Under the pieces are notes generated by a model. That model saw only the letters and a program-made list of their open reading frames with translations. It had not been told where the DNA came from and did not search any database. The position numbers were made by a program, and so were the translations under genes. This document shows, piece after piece, positions 1 through 8,414 of a stretch of DNA of 64,000 nt. Numbering within the stretch: the stretch's first letter is position 1; each line of letters opens with the position of its first letter. Origin of the DNA: Candidatus Fimivivens faecavium (lineage in GTDB: Bacteria; Bacillota; Clostridia; Oscillospirales; Ruminococcaceae); the NCBI GenBank assembly GCA_018716105.1, contig DVKH01000019.1, forward strand, positions 1 through 64,000, read 5' to 3'.

Positions 1-29
1 CTCTGCTCTACCAACTGAGCTACAAAGGC
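1..29 (-). tRNA. partial tRNA, 5' half (possibly tRNA-Phe)
   Basis: Reading the minus strand from base 29, the sequence has an acceptor 5' strand GCCTTTG, TA, a D-arm GCTC..GAGC with GTTGG in the loop, then A26 and GAG, and runs off the window before the anticodon. The anticodon stem start GAG and the position right after tRNA-Asp fit tRNA-Phe, but the anticodon is not visible, so the identity is a guess. Confidence 0.85.
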
Positions 30-34
30 ATTTT

Positions 35-111
35 TGGCGACCCGGATGGGGCTCGAACCCACGACCTCTAGCGTGACAGGCTAGCGTTCTAACCAACTGA
101 ACTACCGGGCC
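35..111 (-). tRNA. tRNA-Asp (GTC)
   Basis: On the minus strand a complete 77-nt cloverleaf is visible: acceptor GGCCCGG pairs with CCGGGTC (one G-T pair), D-arm with GTTGGTTA, anticodon stem CTAGC/GCTAG around the loop carrying GTC, T-loop TTCGAGC, discriminator G and an encoded CCA. It is separated by 5 bases from the next tRNA and both are presumably transcribed from the promoter at 214-242. Confidence 0.97.
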
Positions 112-213
112 ATGATCGTATGCCCTTGGAAACTGAGACTTGTTCCACAATAATCTGAGACCAAACGAATTCAGATCAGTCCCTTTCGCCTGCATATATA
201 GGCGACGCTATTT

Positions 214-242
214 ATTATACGCAAAAATCCTTCAAATGTCAA
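214..242 (-). promoter_or_regulatory. sigma-A promoter of the tRNA operon
   Basis: On the minus strand TTGACA (242-237) is followed after exactly 17 bases by TATAAT (219-214). Both hexamers match the consensus perfectly, as expected for stable-RNA genes; the tRNAs begin about 100 bases downstream. Confidence 0.9.
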
Positions 243-336
243 CTGCTTTCACCAATATTTTGGTAATAGAATTGCTTTTTATTAACAGGATACCGCCGGG
301 AGAAACGCGAACCCTAACGATAAGGAGGTGTAGAAA

Positions 337-522
337 ATGAATCAAAAGCGGATTTTAAAGGGCAATCAGACCACCCTTCCGGCGGGCTCGGAACTGCTGA
401 CCGGCGCTTTCCAGACGCAGGCGATCTCACAGATAGAAGAGCTGGGAAAAGGCAACGTGCCGCTGAGCAACGACGAATTCGCCGACATCGCGCGCGATTT
501 CAGCAAGGAGCTGAAATTATAA
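337..522 (+). CDS. small hypothetical protein (61 aa)
   Basis: A 61-codon frame with a strong ribosome-binding site (AAGGAGG, nine bases before ATG) and a good terminator straight after the stop at 526-558. The protein is soluble, with no signal peptide or membrane segment: a basic N-terminus, a Gln/Thr-rich middle and an acidic C-terminal helix ending KELKL. I do not recognise the family. It is divergent from the tRNA operon and convergent with comEA, so it seems to be a monocistronic gene. The strong start context and flanking terminator are the reason to believe it is real. Confidence 0.7.
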   Translation: MNQKRILKGNQTTLPAGSELLTGAFQTQAISQIEELGKGNVPLSNDEFADIARDFSKELKL

Positions 523-525
523 TGA

Positions 526-558
526 AAAGCCGGGACATGCTATGCACGCCCCGGCTTT
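526..558. terminator. bidirectional rho-independent terminator
   Basis: Perfect 9-bp stem AAAGCCGGG (526-534) / CCCGGCTTT (550-558) with A and T runs on both sides. It lies between the + strand small ORF and the end of comEA on the - strand, and can end transcription from both. Confidence 0.85.
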
Positions 559-916
559 ATTTGATCTCAATGTGCGGGCGAATCTGTTCCAGCGTCGCAT
601 CGCCGATTCCTTTCACCCGCAAAAGATCTTCGGCGGAGGAGTAGGGTCCGTTTGCCGCCCGGTCGTCCAGAATCCGCTGGGCGATTACTTCCCCGACCCT
701 TGGGAGAAGCATCAGCTCGTCCTTGCCACAGTGGTTGATATCGACCACCAGCTGAGCCTCCTCGCTTTTCTGTGCAAGGAGGGTCTCGGATGTAAATTCA
801 ATCAGCCCGGCCGGCGCTCCGCTCCCGGTATTATCGGAATAGGCGACAACCGACAGCAGCATACAGATCGAAACCGACGCCCCAAGCAGAAACTGGGTCA
901 CCCGTTTTGTTTCCAA
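557..916 (-). CDS. comEA: ComEA-like helix-hairpin-helix DNA-binding protein
   Basis: 119 aa from a TTG start at 916, chosen because AGGGGGG lies just upstream and because the frame further up overlaps the HAD gene. A membrane anchor occupies about residues 8-27. The C-terminal 65 residues carry the duplicated helix-hairpin-helix of ComEA: VDIN, LLPRVGEVIAQRI, then the second hairpin VKGIGDATLEQI. In the family this membrane-anchored protein binds incoming double-stranded DNA during competence. It is shorter than Bacillus ComEA (about 205 aa) because the linker/oligomerisation part is nearly absent. No comEB/comEC is next to it; it closes the minus-strand cluster beginning with lspA. Confidence 0.85.
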   Translation of the reverse strand: METKRVTQFLLGASVSICMLLSVVAYSDNTGSGAPAGLIEFTSETLLAQKSEEAQLVVDINHCGKDELMLLPRVGEVIAQRILDDRAANGPYSSAEDLLRVKGIGDATLEQIRPHIEIK

Positions 917-927
917 ACTGTCCCCCC

Positions 928-1740
928 CTATTGTCCTACCGGCAGACGCTGCTTGAGAATCCGGTTGATGTAATCGGCGACCGCGCCTTCTTCTACCGGG
1001 CAGACGATATCGCCGCACAGTTTTTTGATTTCGTCGGGCGCCTGCATCGGACAGGCTGCATGCCTCGCTTCTCTGAGCATCTCCCAGTCGTTATAGTAGT
1101 CTCCAATCACCGCGACCGCATCCGCCGGCGCTTTCATCAATCCGCAGAATAGCCGGATGCCGTTTCCTTTCGAGCATCCCGCGGGGAGGATTTCGATAAA
1201 CCAGTCGCTCGATGAGGTGACGGCGGCGCCTTCCGGCCGCAGGATCTCAGTGATCCACTGCATCACCGGCCGCTTTTGTGCGCGGTCTGGGACGACCAGC
1301 AGAACCTTCACCCAGGGCTTTGTCAGTTCGTCCGCTTTTGCGTAGACTGGATTGTGCGGCTGACAGACCCTTGCGCCGACCTCGAAATTTCCCTCCAGCA
1401 GCGCGACCATCACCCTCAGAAATGGAAACCGATGCATGATCTCAGCAAGATCGCTTCGAAATGAACTTGGCAAAAAGGCCTGATGAAGGGTTCGGCCGGT
1501 TTGATAATCATAGATCAGCGCGCCGTTGTAGAGAATGCAGGGCGCGTTTACGCCGAGCGAAGCCGCGAGCGCGCGGGTCGAAACCAGAACCCGCCCGGTC
1601 GCGAGCGAAAATCGCCCGCCTTCTGCGGTAAAACGCCGGATCGCCTCGAAATTTTTATCCGGTATGATCCCATCGTCCGTGATCAGCGTTCCATCCACGT
1701 CGCTGAATAAATACAAAACTTCGCCGAGGCCTCTGCTCAT
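928..1740 (-). CDS. Cof-type HAD-superfamily phosphatase
   Basis: 270 aa. Motif I DVDGT is near residue 15-19 (nucleophile Asp and acid Asp), motif II lies in the LATGR segment about residue 48, and motif IV appears as VIGDYYNDWEML near residue 215, with a C2-type cap between. These are the hallmarks of Cof/YbjI-type sugar-phosphate or FMN/PLP phosphatases. The substrate cannot be read from sequence. The start codon overlaps the stop of rluD by four bases (ATGA), so the two are translationally coupled. The cap domain is the usual size; nothing is missing. Confidence 0.88.
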   Translation of the reverse strand: MSRGLGEVLYLFSDVDGTLITDDGIIPDKNFEAIRRFTAEGGRFSLATGRVLVSTRALAASLGVNAPCILYNGALIYDYQTGRTLHQAFLPSSFRSDLAEIMHRFPFLRVMVALLEGNFEVGARVCQPHNPVYAKADELTKPWVKVLLVVPDRAQKRPVMQWITEILRPEGAAVTSSSDWFIEILPAGCSKGNGIRLFCGLMKAPADAVAVIGDYYNDWEMLREARHAACPMQAPDEIKKLCGDIVCPVEEGAVADYINRILKQRLPVGQ

Positions 1741-2660
1741 ATGCCGCTCTCCCGTCTGAGTTTGTCCAAAAATTTCAGAAAAACCGCAGGCGGCTCCACC
1801 TCAAACCGGAGCCGTTCCCCAGTCAGCGGATGATCAAACCCGATCGCGGCCGCATGCAGACACTGCCCTTTCAGTTCGGTCAGAATCTTTGAGGGCCCGT
1901 AGAGCGGATCCCCCGCGACCGGGTGGCCGATGTGGGCCATGTGAACCCTGATTTGATGCGTCCGTCCGGTTTCGAGCTGCAGTTTTAAATAGGAGAAGCC
2001 GCGAAATCGCTCCAAAACGATATAGTTTGTGGCCGCGTCCCGGGCGTCCCGTCCCGGCTGCCTTTGGACGCACATTTTCTTCCGGTCCGCCGGATGACGG
2101 CCGATCGGCGCCTCCACCCTGCCGCTGTCGTCGCCAAACCCGCCGTAAACGACGGCGAGGTAAAACCGGTCGAGGCTGTGCGCCTGGATCTGTGCGGCGA
2201 GTGAAAGATGGGCCGCATCGGTTTTGGCGACGACGAGCAGCCCGCTTGTGTCCTTGTCGATCCGGTGGACGATGCCGGGCCGGATCACGCCGTTGACCGA
2301 CGAAAGCCGTCCGGCGCAGCGGTACAGCAGGGCGTTGACCAGCGTGCCGGATTCGTTCCCCGGCGCCGGGTGGACCACCATCCCCTTGGGTTTGTTGACG
2401 ACGAGAAGGCTTTCGTCCTCATAGACGATCTCGACCGGGATATTCTCCGGCCCGGCCTCCAGCGGTTCCGGTTCTGGAACCATGACGCGGACTTCCTCGC
2501 CGCGTTTGAGCCTGCGGTTTTTTACTGCGGGCCGCCCGTCAACCAGCACCGTCCCCGCCTCGCAGAGCTGCTGTACGGCAGAGCGGCTCAGTTCTGTTTC
2601 TCCCGCGACAAATTGATCGACCCGGACGCCGTCCTCCGCCGCAGTCAGAAGGTATTCCAT
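1737..2660 (-). CDS. rluD: RluD-family 23S rRNA pseudouridine synthase
   Basis: 307 aa. An N-terminal S4 RNA-binding domain (about 13-75, with VDGRPAVKNRRLKRGEEV) precedes the RsuA/RluD catalytic domain. The signature HRIDKDTSG with its catalytic Asp is near residue 135, and GRTHQIRVHM lies near residue 230. Members isomerise specific uridines in helix 69 of 23S rRNA (RluD) or similar sites; the exact target is inferred from family only. It follows lspA directly, with ATG overlapping the lspA TAA, the classical lspA-rluD pair (ylyB position in Bacillus). Confidence 0.93.
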   Translation of the reverse strand: MEYLLTAAEDGVRVDQFVAGETELSRSAVQQLCEAGTVLVDGRPAVKNRRLKRGEEVRVMVPEPEPLEAGPENIPVEIVYEDESLLVVNKPKGMVVHPAPGNESGTLVNALLYRCAGRLSSVNGVIRPGIVHRIDKDTSGLLVVAKTDAAHLSLAAQIQAHSLDRFYLAVVYGGFGDDSGRVEAPIGRHPADRKKMCVQRQPGRDARDAATNYIVLERFRGFSYLKLQLETGRTHQIRVHMAHIGHPVAGDPLYGPSKILTELKGQCLHAAAIGFDHPLTGERLRFEVEPPAVFLKFLDKLRRESGI

Positions 2661-3175
2661 TATGCCTTCCCTTCCGGTTTCTCTTCAGCTTTCGGTCCCG
2701 CCTGTTTCTGTCTGCCTTCGATCACTAGCGCATAGTATGCCAGAAGAACCGCGCCGATCACCACGCAGCAGTCGGCGAAATTGAACATTGGGTAGGAGAA
2801 CAGCTCGTTGATGTCAATATAATCGACGACGAAGCCGTACATCGCCCGGTCGATGAGGTTTCCCGTCCCTCCTGCAATGATCAGCGACGTGCAGAGCACC
2901 GCCGCCGGATGGGTCAGGCGCTTTGAGAGAAGAAGCCAGCAGGCCGCGGCGATTATCGCCCCGGTGACAAGGAGAAGCAGCATCCGCTTCCCGTGCAGGA
3001 TGCCGAACGCCGCGCCATAGTTTTCGACATAGGTCAGCTTTAGAATACCGGGTATCAGCGGGATCGTGCCGACCGGCGCGAGATTCGAAAGAACCCAGGA
3101 CTTGATCACCCGGTCGATTGCGATCAGCGCCGCCGAAAGGAGAAATGCAAACGAAATTGTCATAGTGCCTCGCAT
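2660..3175 (-). CDS. lspA: lipoprotein signal peptidase (signal peptidase II)
   Basis: 171 aa with four membrane segments. Both catalytic motifs are present: GGTGNLIDR (first Asp) and VVDYID followed by FNFADCCV (second Asp). The enzyme removes signal peptides from prolipoproteins after lipidation. The C-terminus has a charged Lys/Glu tail. Two starts are possible, 3175 or 3163 (MTISFA). On the RNA a 7-bp hairpin CCGCGCC/GGCGCGG (3199-3178) sits immediately before the 3175 start and holds the only G-rich ribosome-binding candidate, so translation may be limited by this structure. Confidence 0.95.
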   Translation of the reverse strand: MRGTMTISFAFLLSAALIAIDRVIKSWVLSNLAPVGTIPLIPGILKLTYVENYGAAFGILHGKRMLLLLVTGAIIAAACWLLLSKRLTHPAAVLCTSLIIAGGTGNLIDRAMYGFVVDYIDINELFSYPMFNFADCCVVIGAVLLAYYALVIEGRQKQAGPKAEEKPEGKA

Positions 3176-3228
3176 CCCCGCGCCTCATCCCCGGCGCGGT
3201 TTTTCATTTATGAAGTCAGGGTAATACC

Positions 3229-3234
3229 ATTATA
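3229..3234 (-). promoter_or_regulatory. candidate -10 element for lspA-rluD
   Basis: TATAAT on the minus strand, 55 bases before lspA and downstream of the divIVA terminator, so lspA needs its own promoter. No good -35 is visible at 16-18 bases, so this is a moderate call. Confidence 0.5.
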
Positions 3235-3281
3235 GCGGAAAACGCCCTGTCCCGTTCCAATACACAGAAACAAATGAAAAC

Positions 3282-3321
3282 AAAAAGCCGCGTATCAGCG
3301 CCATAAGCGCCCGGCGCGGCT
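3282..3321 (-). terminator. rho-independent terminator after divIVA
   Basis: On the minus strand AGCCGCG (3321-3315) pairs with CGCGGCT (3292-3286), and the stem is followed by TTTTTG. It ends the ylm/divIVA transcript 66 bases after the divIVA stop. Confidence 0.8.
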
Positions 3322-3386
3322 CTATGTTTTTAAAGATTGATGGGTTATGGCCGCCGCAGGCCGGCCGGTCATAGTACGCGCAGGGG

Positions 3387-4241
3387 CTACTTCTTGCGTT
3401 TTTTGCCGTGGTGTTTCGGGGATTCCCGTTTGAGCTGAAACGCCTCTCCAAACTTGAGTTCTCCAAATCGGCTTTGGGCGCCGCCGGAAAGGGACGAGAA
3501 CGCCGGTTCTTCGGAATCGTCGTCCTCTTCCTCTGAATCGCTGACGTAGCCCTCGTCCGGCAGAAAATCCAGCGGGCCGCGCGGGGGCTCCTCATCGTCC
3601 TCGTCAAAGGAATCGGCCAGCGCCTCTTCCACCTCTTCGTTTTCCTCTTCGGTCAACGGACGGGAATACCCATTCTCCTCTTCGGTGGATTCCGGCGGAA
3701 CCGGTTCTTTCTCGCTCGGGGCGGACATGGTCCCGGCGGCTGATTTTTCTTCCACCTGTTCGGTCTTCTTCTCGTCCAGCGCCCGTTCCTCAACCTCGCC
3801 CGGCAGCGCGCTCACAAGCTCAAGATGCTGCTTATACAGTGCAATCAGCCTGTTTTTGAACGAGGCGACCTCCTTTTGAAGCGAGAGCAGCGTGTCCTGT
3901 TCCCGTTCGATCTGGTGTTTCGCGTTGTTGATCATGGTGTCCGCCTTAATGGTCGCGTCCCTCATGATGATCTCCGCTTTTGTTTTCGACTCGCGGATCA
4001 CGCTGTCCCCCAGTTTCTGCGCGCCCAGCAGCGCTGTCCTAAGGCTTTCCTCATCCTCGCGGTATTCGGTCAGCTTGTCGGCAAGGATCTCCAGTTTTTT
4101 TTCGAGATCGGCGTTCTGCGAGAGCAGATCGCTCATCGAATCCGCGACGGTTTCGAGGTAGCTCTCGACGTCGTCCATCCGATAGCCGCGCCCAAAGGTT
4201 TTGTCAAAGGTCTTGCTCTTTATTTCAGCCGGAGTCAGCAT
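3387..4241 (-). CDS. divIVA: DivIVA-like cell-division/polarity protein
   Basis: 284 aa. The N-terminal 60 residues show the DivIVA membrane-binding motif (LTPAEIKSKTFDK, GRGYRMDDVESYL), followed by a long coiled coil to about residue 145. After this comes an unusually long acidic, low-complexity tail of about 120 residues rich in Glu/Asp/Pro/Ser, and a basic end KHHGKKRKK. DivIVA binds negatively curved membrane at septa and poles and recruits division or sporulation partners. The tail is much longer than in Bacillus DivIVA (164 aa) and is probably an interaction or regulatory segment. It is the last gene of the yggS-sepF-ylmH-divIVA series. Confidence 0.9.
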   Translation of the reverse strand: MLTPAEIKSKTFDKTFGRGYRMDDVESYLETVADSMSDLLSQNADLEKKLEILADKLTEYREDEESLRTALLGAQKLGDSVIRESKTKAEIIMRDATIKADTMINNAKHQIEREQDTLLSLQKEVASFKNRLIALYKQHLELVSALPGEVEERALDEKKTEQVEEKSAAGTMSAPSEKEPVPPESTEEENGYSRPLTEEENEEVEEALADSFDEDDEEPPRGPLDFLPDEGYVSDSEEEDDDSEEPAFSSLSGGAQSRFGELKFGEAFQLKRESPKHHGKKRKK

Positions 4242-4256
4242 CCGTCGGTTTCCCCC

Positions 4257-5033
4257 TTACACATATTTTTGATATTCCAAGTGGATTCTTCCCTTTTTGG
4301 TGGCGCCCCCGGGCTCTCCAATCCTATATTTGCCATATTCACGCACCGAGATTCGGTCACCTGGGCAAATCTCTTTGGAGGGGGAGGTGATAGGCTCAGA
4401 ATTGCGAAAAACCAGCGACGCGCGGATCAAACGCTCTGATTCCGCGCGGCTCAGGCCCGCGATCATCGACACGATGCAGTCGAGGCGCATGGAGGACACC
4501 ACGCCCTCGCGCGCCTCAAAGCGATGCGCTTTGGGAAGCGGGTCTGGAAGGCCCGCCTCGGCCTCGACGCCGACCCGTCCGATCTTTCGGACGGCATCGA
4601 TGAGAAGAGGCGAAACCGATTCTGCGGCGAATACAGCCGCGGCGCCTTCCCCGACCAGGATATCGCCGATGGTTTCGCGTCTTATCTTAAGCGCCATCAG
4701 GGAGCCGAGAACATCCCGGTGGGAAAGCGCATCCTCTCTGCGGAACCGGAAGGTGACCGGAACAATCGGAAATAGGGCCTCATCCGGCTCTTCATATTCC
4801 GAAAAAACGCCGAGCATCACCCGTTCCGCGTCTGGAAACCCGCCATAGAACTGAAACGGCACGCCGCCAAATCCCTGGGATACCGCTTCGGCGATTCTTT
4901 TCTGGCGCTCGTCGAGAAACAGCGAAAACCGCGTCCGGTTTTTTTCCCGGGCAAGAACAAAAAGGTCCTCTATCCTTCCGGCAAAGGACCTTTCCTTCTC
5001 TGTGGGATTGAGATGAGAAATCTGTGCATTCAT
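4257..5033 (-). CDS. ylmH: YlmH-like S4-domain RNA-binding protein
   Basis: 258 aa. The N-terminal half matches the YlmH family (FYGGFPDAERVMLGVF near residue 62-80). The C-terminal S4 domain is about 180-240 and includes RLDCIVSMIAGLSRAESERLI. YlmH homologues bind ribosomal complexes and have been linked to rescue of peptidyl-tRNA on obstructed 50S subunits; in the genome they always sit between sepF and divIVA, as here. Starts right after sepF (7 bases) and is co-transcribed with it. Confidence 0.92.
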   Translation of the reverse strand: MNAQISHLNPTEKERSFAGRIEDLFVLAREKNRTRFSLFLDERQKRIAEAVSQGFGGVPFQFYGGFPDAERVMLGVFSEYEEPDEALFPIVPVTFRFRREDALSHRDVLGSLMALKIRRETIGDILVGEGAAAVFAAESVSPLLIDAVRKIGRVGVEAEAGLPDPLPKAHRFEAREGVVSSMRLDCIVSMIAGLSRAESERLIRASLVFRNSEPITSPSKEICPGDRISVREYGKYRIGEPGGATKKGRIHLEYQKYV

Positions 5034-5040
5034 CGGTCAA

Positions 5041-5505
5041 TTAAAAGTAAACGCCGTTATTTTCCAGTTCGTCGAGAAGATCCCCGACAAAATCGACATT
5101 ATAGGGGGTGATGATAAAGGTGCTGTTTGCAACCCGCTTAATCTGACCTTCGTTCGCATAGGCGACGCCGCTTAAAAAGTCGATCAGACGGCGCGAAACA
5201 TCCTTATTGGTCGATTCCAGATTCAGAACAACCGTGTGTTTCGCATTGAGATGATCGGCGATTGAACTCGCATCCTCAAAGCGTTCAGGCTTTACGAGCA
5301 CAACCTGGAGCTGCGTCGTGGCCGCAATGTTGACGACCTTGTTGGAGCGTTTGATGACTGTGGCGTCGTCGTCAAAATCGGAAACGTCGCGGGCGGCGCT
5401 CCGCTGCTGTGATTTGGAAGGGATGTAGTCGAGTTCCTCTTCCTCGTCCTCATAGTCGTCCTCAGGCATTCCCATAAAGTTTCTGAGCTTGTCCATCATG
5501 CCCAT
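5041..5505 (-). CDS. sepF: cell division protein SepF
   Basis: 154 aa. The N-terminal amphipathic helix that anchors SepF to the membrane is visible (MGMMDKLRNFMGM), then an acidic linker and the SepF core from about residue 62 to the end, ending in LLDELENNGVYF. SepF polymerises and tethers FtsZ to the membrane at the division site. Flanked by yggS upstream and ylmH downstream, its standard place. Confidence 0.95.
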   Translation of the reverse strand: MGMMDKLRNFMGMPEDDYEDEEEELDYIPSKSQQRSAARDVSDFDDDATVIKRSNKVVNIAATTQLQVVLVKPERFEDASSIADHLNAKHTVVLNLESTNKDVSRRLIDFLSGVAYANEGQIKRVANSTFIITPYNVDFVGDLLDELENNGVYF

Positions 5506-5514
5506 TCAACCACC

Positions 5515-6228
5515 TCAATTTCTTTCTCCGAATATGGCCCGGCCCACCCGAACAATGCCGCTCCCATGACGGACGGCGAGCGGGTAATCGCGGGACATAC
5601 CCATAGACAAAACTGTCATATTAATATTATCTATTTTTTTCGCCTGCATGTCAATAAAATGACCGTGCATCAGCTCAAAAAACTGCTCATTTTGCACGAG
5701 ATCGTCTGTAATTGGCGGAATTGCCATGAGTCCCTGAACCGATATACCGGGGAACTCTGCAATCTCGCACAGGAAATCGAAAAGCGCTTCCGGAAGGATG
5801 CCGGATTTCGATTCCTCCCGGCCGATGTTGACCTCAACAAGGACGGGCATCCGCTTCCCCAGTTTTTCGCTGCAAACCGAGATTTCGCGGGCGAGCCGGA
5901 CGCTGTCCACCGATTCGATCATCGAAACATGCGGCGCCGCCAGCTTCACCTTGTTGGTTTGAAGATGGCCGATCAGGTGGAGCGCACAGTCCCCCAATGC
6001 GATCCCGTCGATTTTGGAGAGCATCTCCTGGACCCTGTTTTCCCCGATCAGCTTGATGCCGCTCCTGATCGCACGGTTGATCGCCTCTGGCGGGTTGGTT
6101 TTGGTGACGGCCATCACCTGGATTTCATTCGGATCTCTCCCGGCGCGCAGGGCGGCTTCCTCTACTTCGGCCAAAACCCGCCTTACGTTTTCTTCGATGT
6201 TCCGGCTATCGAACGATTTTTCCAGCAC
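5515..6228 (-). CDS. YggS/YlmE-family PLP-binding homeostasis protein
   Basis: 237 aa, a single PLP-binding TIM barrel. The PLP lysine lies in VMAVTKTNPPEAI near residue 43, the glycine-rich phosphate site in GSGIVRVGRAIFG near the C-terminus, and SMGMSRDYPLAVRHGS is conserved. The family has no clear enzymatic activity but regulates pyridoxal phosphate and amino/keto-acid homeostasis. The start overlaps the end of the upstream HlyD-like gene by 23 bases. Confidence 0.93.
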   Translation of the reverse strand: MLEKSFDSRNIEENVRRVLAEVEEAALRAGRDPNEIQVMAVTKTNPPEAINRAIRSGIKLIGENRVQEMLSKIDGIALGDCALHLIGHLQTNKVKLAAPHVSMIESVDSVRLAREISVCSEKLGKRMPVLVEVNIGREESKSGILPEALFDFLCEIAEFPGISVQGLMAIPPITDDLVQNEQFFELMHGHFIDMQAKKIDNINMTVLSMGMSRDYPLAVRHGSGIVRVGRAIFGERN

Positions 6229-7423
6229 TGATATTCGTTCCCCCTACAATGACTTCATCAAACAATTTGAGCGGATTTTCAAAATCGGAGTTGGACGCGC
6301 AGAGCACATAGCTTTCGTCTTCATAGAGCTTCTCAATGGGTTTAAAGACGATCACCCCGCCCTCGATGACGTAAACGCCCTCGGTCTGCCCGTCAAAGCG
6401 GATCGCCTCCCGCCGCACGCGGAGCCCGGTGTAAGCCTTGAAGTTGACGCTCACCGTCGCGTTTCGAAGGCCGATCAGCTCCTCGGTGATGCGGTCGGTT
6501 TTGAGGATGACCACATGGTCGCTCGTCCCCTCCTCAGAAAGGATCTCATCAATCGAGGCGTAAACCTCCTCATGGCCGCTGAAGCCGAAATCCACCGACA
6601 CCATTGCGCCGACTTCAAAGCGTTTGATCTCTTCGTCGGGGACCACGACCGCGATATACCAGTTGTGGCCCTGCATCACCCGGCCGACCGCATCGGTTGC
6701 CTCCGGCTGCATGGTCTGGTTGACCGCCCGTTTATAGTCCTCAATTGGGATCTCTTCACGTTTTGCCGCGGGCAGCAGCGCCTCAAACCCGTCCACTTTG
6801 CTGCAGAAATAGCCGGATGCGGGCGATGCGATGGTTCCGATCGGCGGGTTGACGTTGTTTCTGGCATAGTCCCGTTCCGCCTGGAGATAGGAAATCCGCT
6901 CTGAAAAGCCGCTTTCCTTACCAATTGAGACCTGCTTCCGGTTCAGGAGCTTTTGAAGCGCCGCGCGCTGTTCCGCTATTTCGCTGAGGTCGCTGTGCCA
7001 AAGCCGGTCGACCAGCGTGCCGATGGAGTCGTCAATCTGTTTTGAGATGGTGTCGGTCCCGAGATACTGGGTTGTCGAATTCTGGACGTCGATGAGGTCG
7101 TTGAGTTCCCGGTCGTAAAAGCTCTCGACTTCCTGGAGCCTCAAGTCAGCTTCTTCGGCGTAAATGGACGCGACCTCGCTCCCCGGCACCACGACCGAAG
7201 CGTCCGGCCGCGTATAGCTGATGACGCCGGTCGTATCAGAAAAAACCAGCGCCTCATCCCGGAGCATCACCGCTTTTGCGCGGAAGGAATCTGAAACGGT
7301 GTGTTCATAGGCGGTCTCGGTTTTATAGGGGTCGTAAAGATAACGATAGAGCGTGTATCCGCAGTAACTGAGCATAAACAGCACGAGAAGAGCTGTTAAA
7401 AGTTTTCGAATGGTTCTGTTCAT
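6206..7423 (-). CDS. HlyD-like membrane-fusion/adaptor protein
   Basis: 405 aa. One N-terminal membrane segment (about 8-27), a first half-barrel/lipoyl-type segment (GVISYTRPDASVVVPG), a long alpha-helical hairpin about 100-195, and a C-terminal beta-barrel part. This is the architecture of HlyD/EmrA periplasmic adaptors. No partner ABC or MFS transporter lies near it; in clostridial genomes the gene travels with yggS-sepF instead, which suggests a cell-envelope role around division rather than drug export. That role is inference from position only. Confidence 0.75.
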   Translation of the reverse strand: MNRTIRKLLTALLVLFMLSYCGYTLYRYLYDPYKTETAYEHTVSDSFRAKAVMLRDEALVFSDTTGVISYTRPDASVVVPGSEVASIYAEEADLRLQEVESFYDRELNDLIDVQNSTTQYLGTDTISKQIDDSIGTLVDRLWHSDLSEIAEQRAALQKLLNRKQVSIGKESGFSERISYLQAERDYARNNVNPPIGTIASPASGYFCSKVDGFEALLPAAKREEIPIEDYKRAVNQTMQPEATDAVGRVMQGHNWYIAVVVPDEEIKRFEVGAMVSVDFGFSGHEEVYASIDEILSEEGTSDHVVILKTDRITEELIGLRNATVSVNFKAYTGLRVRREAIRFDGQTEGVYVIEGGVIVFKPIEKLYEDESYVLCASNSDFENPLKLFDEVIVGGTNISAGKIVR

Positions 7424-7450
7424 TGATTTTTGTTTCCTCTTGCCCCGGGA

Positions 7451-8410
7451 TTACAGGCGGCCTGCCGCTGATGGAGCCAAAGCGGCCGCCGCAGTTTTCA
7501 ACGCTTGATCAAAAAGGGCCTCAAAGCTGTCGTAGCGGTCGCATTCCAGCCAGTGAATCCGTTCATCCCGCTGGAACCACGAGAGCTGGCGTTTTGCATA
7601 GCGCCGGGTCGCTTTCTTCAGCTCTTCCAGACAATCTTCGAGAGGGGCTTTCCCTTCGAGAAAGGGGAGCAGCTCCTTGCAGCCAATCGCCTGCGCCGCG
7701 GTGCTTCCCGCCTCCGGGAGGGCGGCCCGCGCTTCGTCCAGAAGGCCGGCTTCCACCATCCGGTCCACCCGTTCATTGATCCTGTCGTAAAGCTTTTGCC
7801 GGTCGCCGAAGCGAAGGCCGAGCAGCACCGGCCGGTAGGGGCTTGGTTCGGCTTTTGACTCCCGTAGATGCGCGCTCATCGGCTTTCCGGTTGTTTCGAA
7901 GATCTCAATCGCACGGATCACCCGCCCTAGGTTGTTCGGGTGGAGCGTACGCGCGTATTCGGGGTCGATTTGCGAGAGCCTCGCGTGAAGCGCCGCCTGC
8001 CCTTCCCGCTCTGCGAACGCCCGAAGTCTTATTCGGAGCGAGGGGTTTCCTTCCTCTTCGGCGAAGCGGATGTTGTCGAGCAGGGACGAGATGTAAAGCC
8101 CGGTTCCGCCCACCAGAACCGGAAGCTTTCCGCGGCCGTGAATCTCCCGGATCACGCGGCCCGCGTCCTCGACATACCGCGCGACGCTGTAGCGTTCGCC
8201 GGGAGGCAGAAACCCGATCAGATGGTGCATAATCCCTTTTTGTTCCGCTTCGTTTGGTTTTGCAGTCGCGATGTCCATGCCCTGGTAGATCTGCATCGAA
8301 TCGGCGGAAACCACCTCGCCGTTCAGGGCGAGCGCGAGCTCCACCCCAAGCTTTGTTTTGCCGGAGGCCGTGGGTCCCACAACCGCCAGCACCGGAATGC
8401 CGTTTTCCAT
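7451..8410 (-). CDS. miaA: tRNA dimethylallyltransferase
   Basis: 319 aa from ATG at 8410, five bases after the mutL stop (TAGGGCGATG) with GGGG before it. P-loop GPTASGKT is near residues 11-18 and SADSMQIYQGMDIATAKP follows; both are diagnostic. MiaA puts a dimethylallyl group on A37 of tRNAs reading UNN codons. MiaB, which acts next on the same base, is encoded in the same operon, so the i6A to ms2i6A pathway is complete in this transcript. Confidence 0.97.
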   Translation of the reverse strand: MENGIPVLAVVGPTASGKTKLGVELALALNGEVVSADSMQIYQGMDIATAKPNEAEQKGIMHHLIGFLPPGERYSVARYVEDAGRVIREIHGRGKLPVLVGGTGLYISSLLDNIRFAEEEGNPSLRIRLRAFAEREGQAALHARLSQIDPEYARTLHPNNLGRVIRAIEIFETTGKPMSAHLRESKAEPSPYRPVLLGLRFGDRQKLYDRINERVDRMVEAGLLDEARAALPEAGSTAAQAIGCKELLPFLEGKAPLEDCLEELKKATRRYAKRQLSWFQRDERIHWLECDRYDSFEALFDQALKTAAAALAPSAAGRL

Positions 8411-8414
8411 CGCC

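Noticed and set aside
3178..3204. CCGCGCC/GGCGCGG hairpin followed by TTTTT on the + strand
   Set aside because: No + strand gene ends there; considered instead a leader hairpin before lspA on the minus strand.
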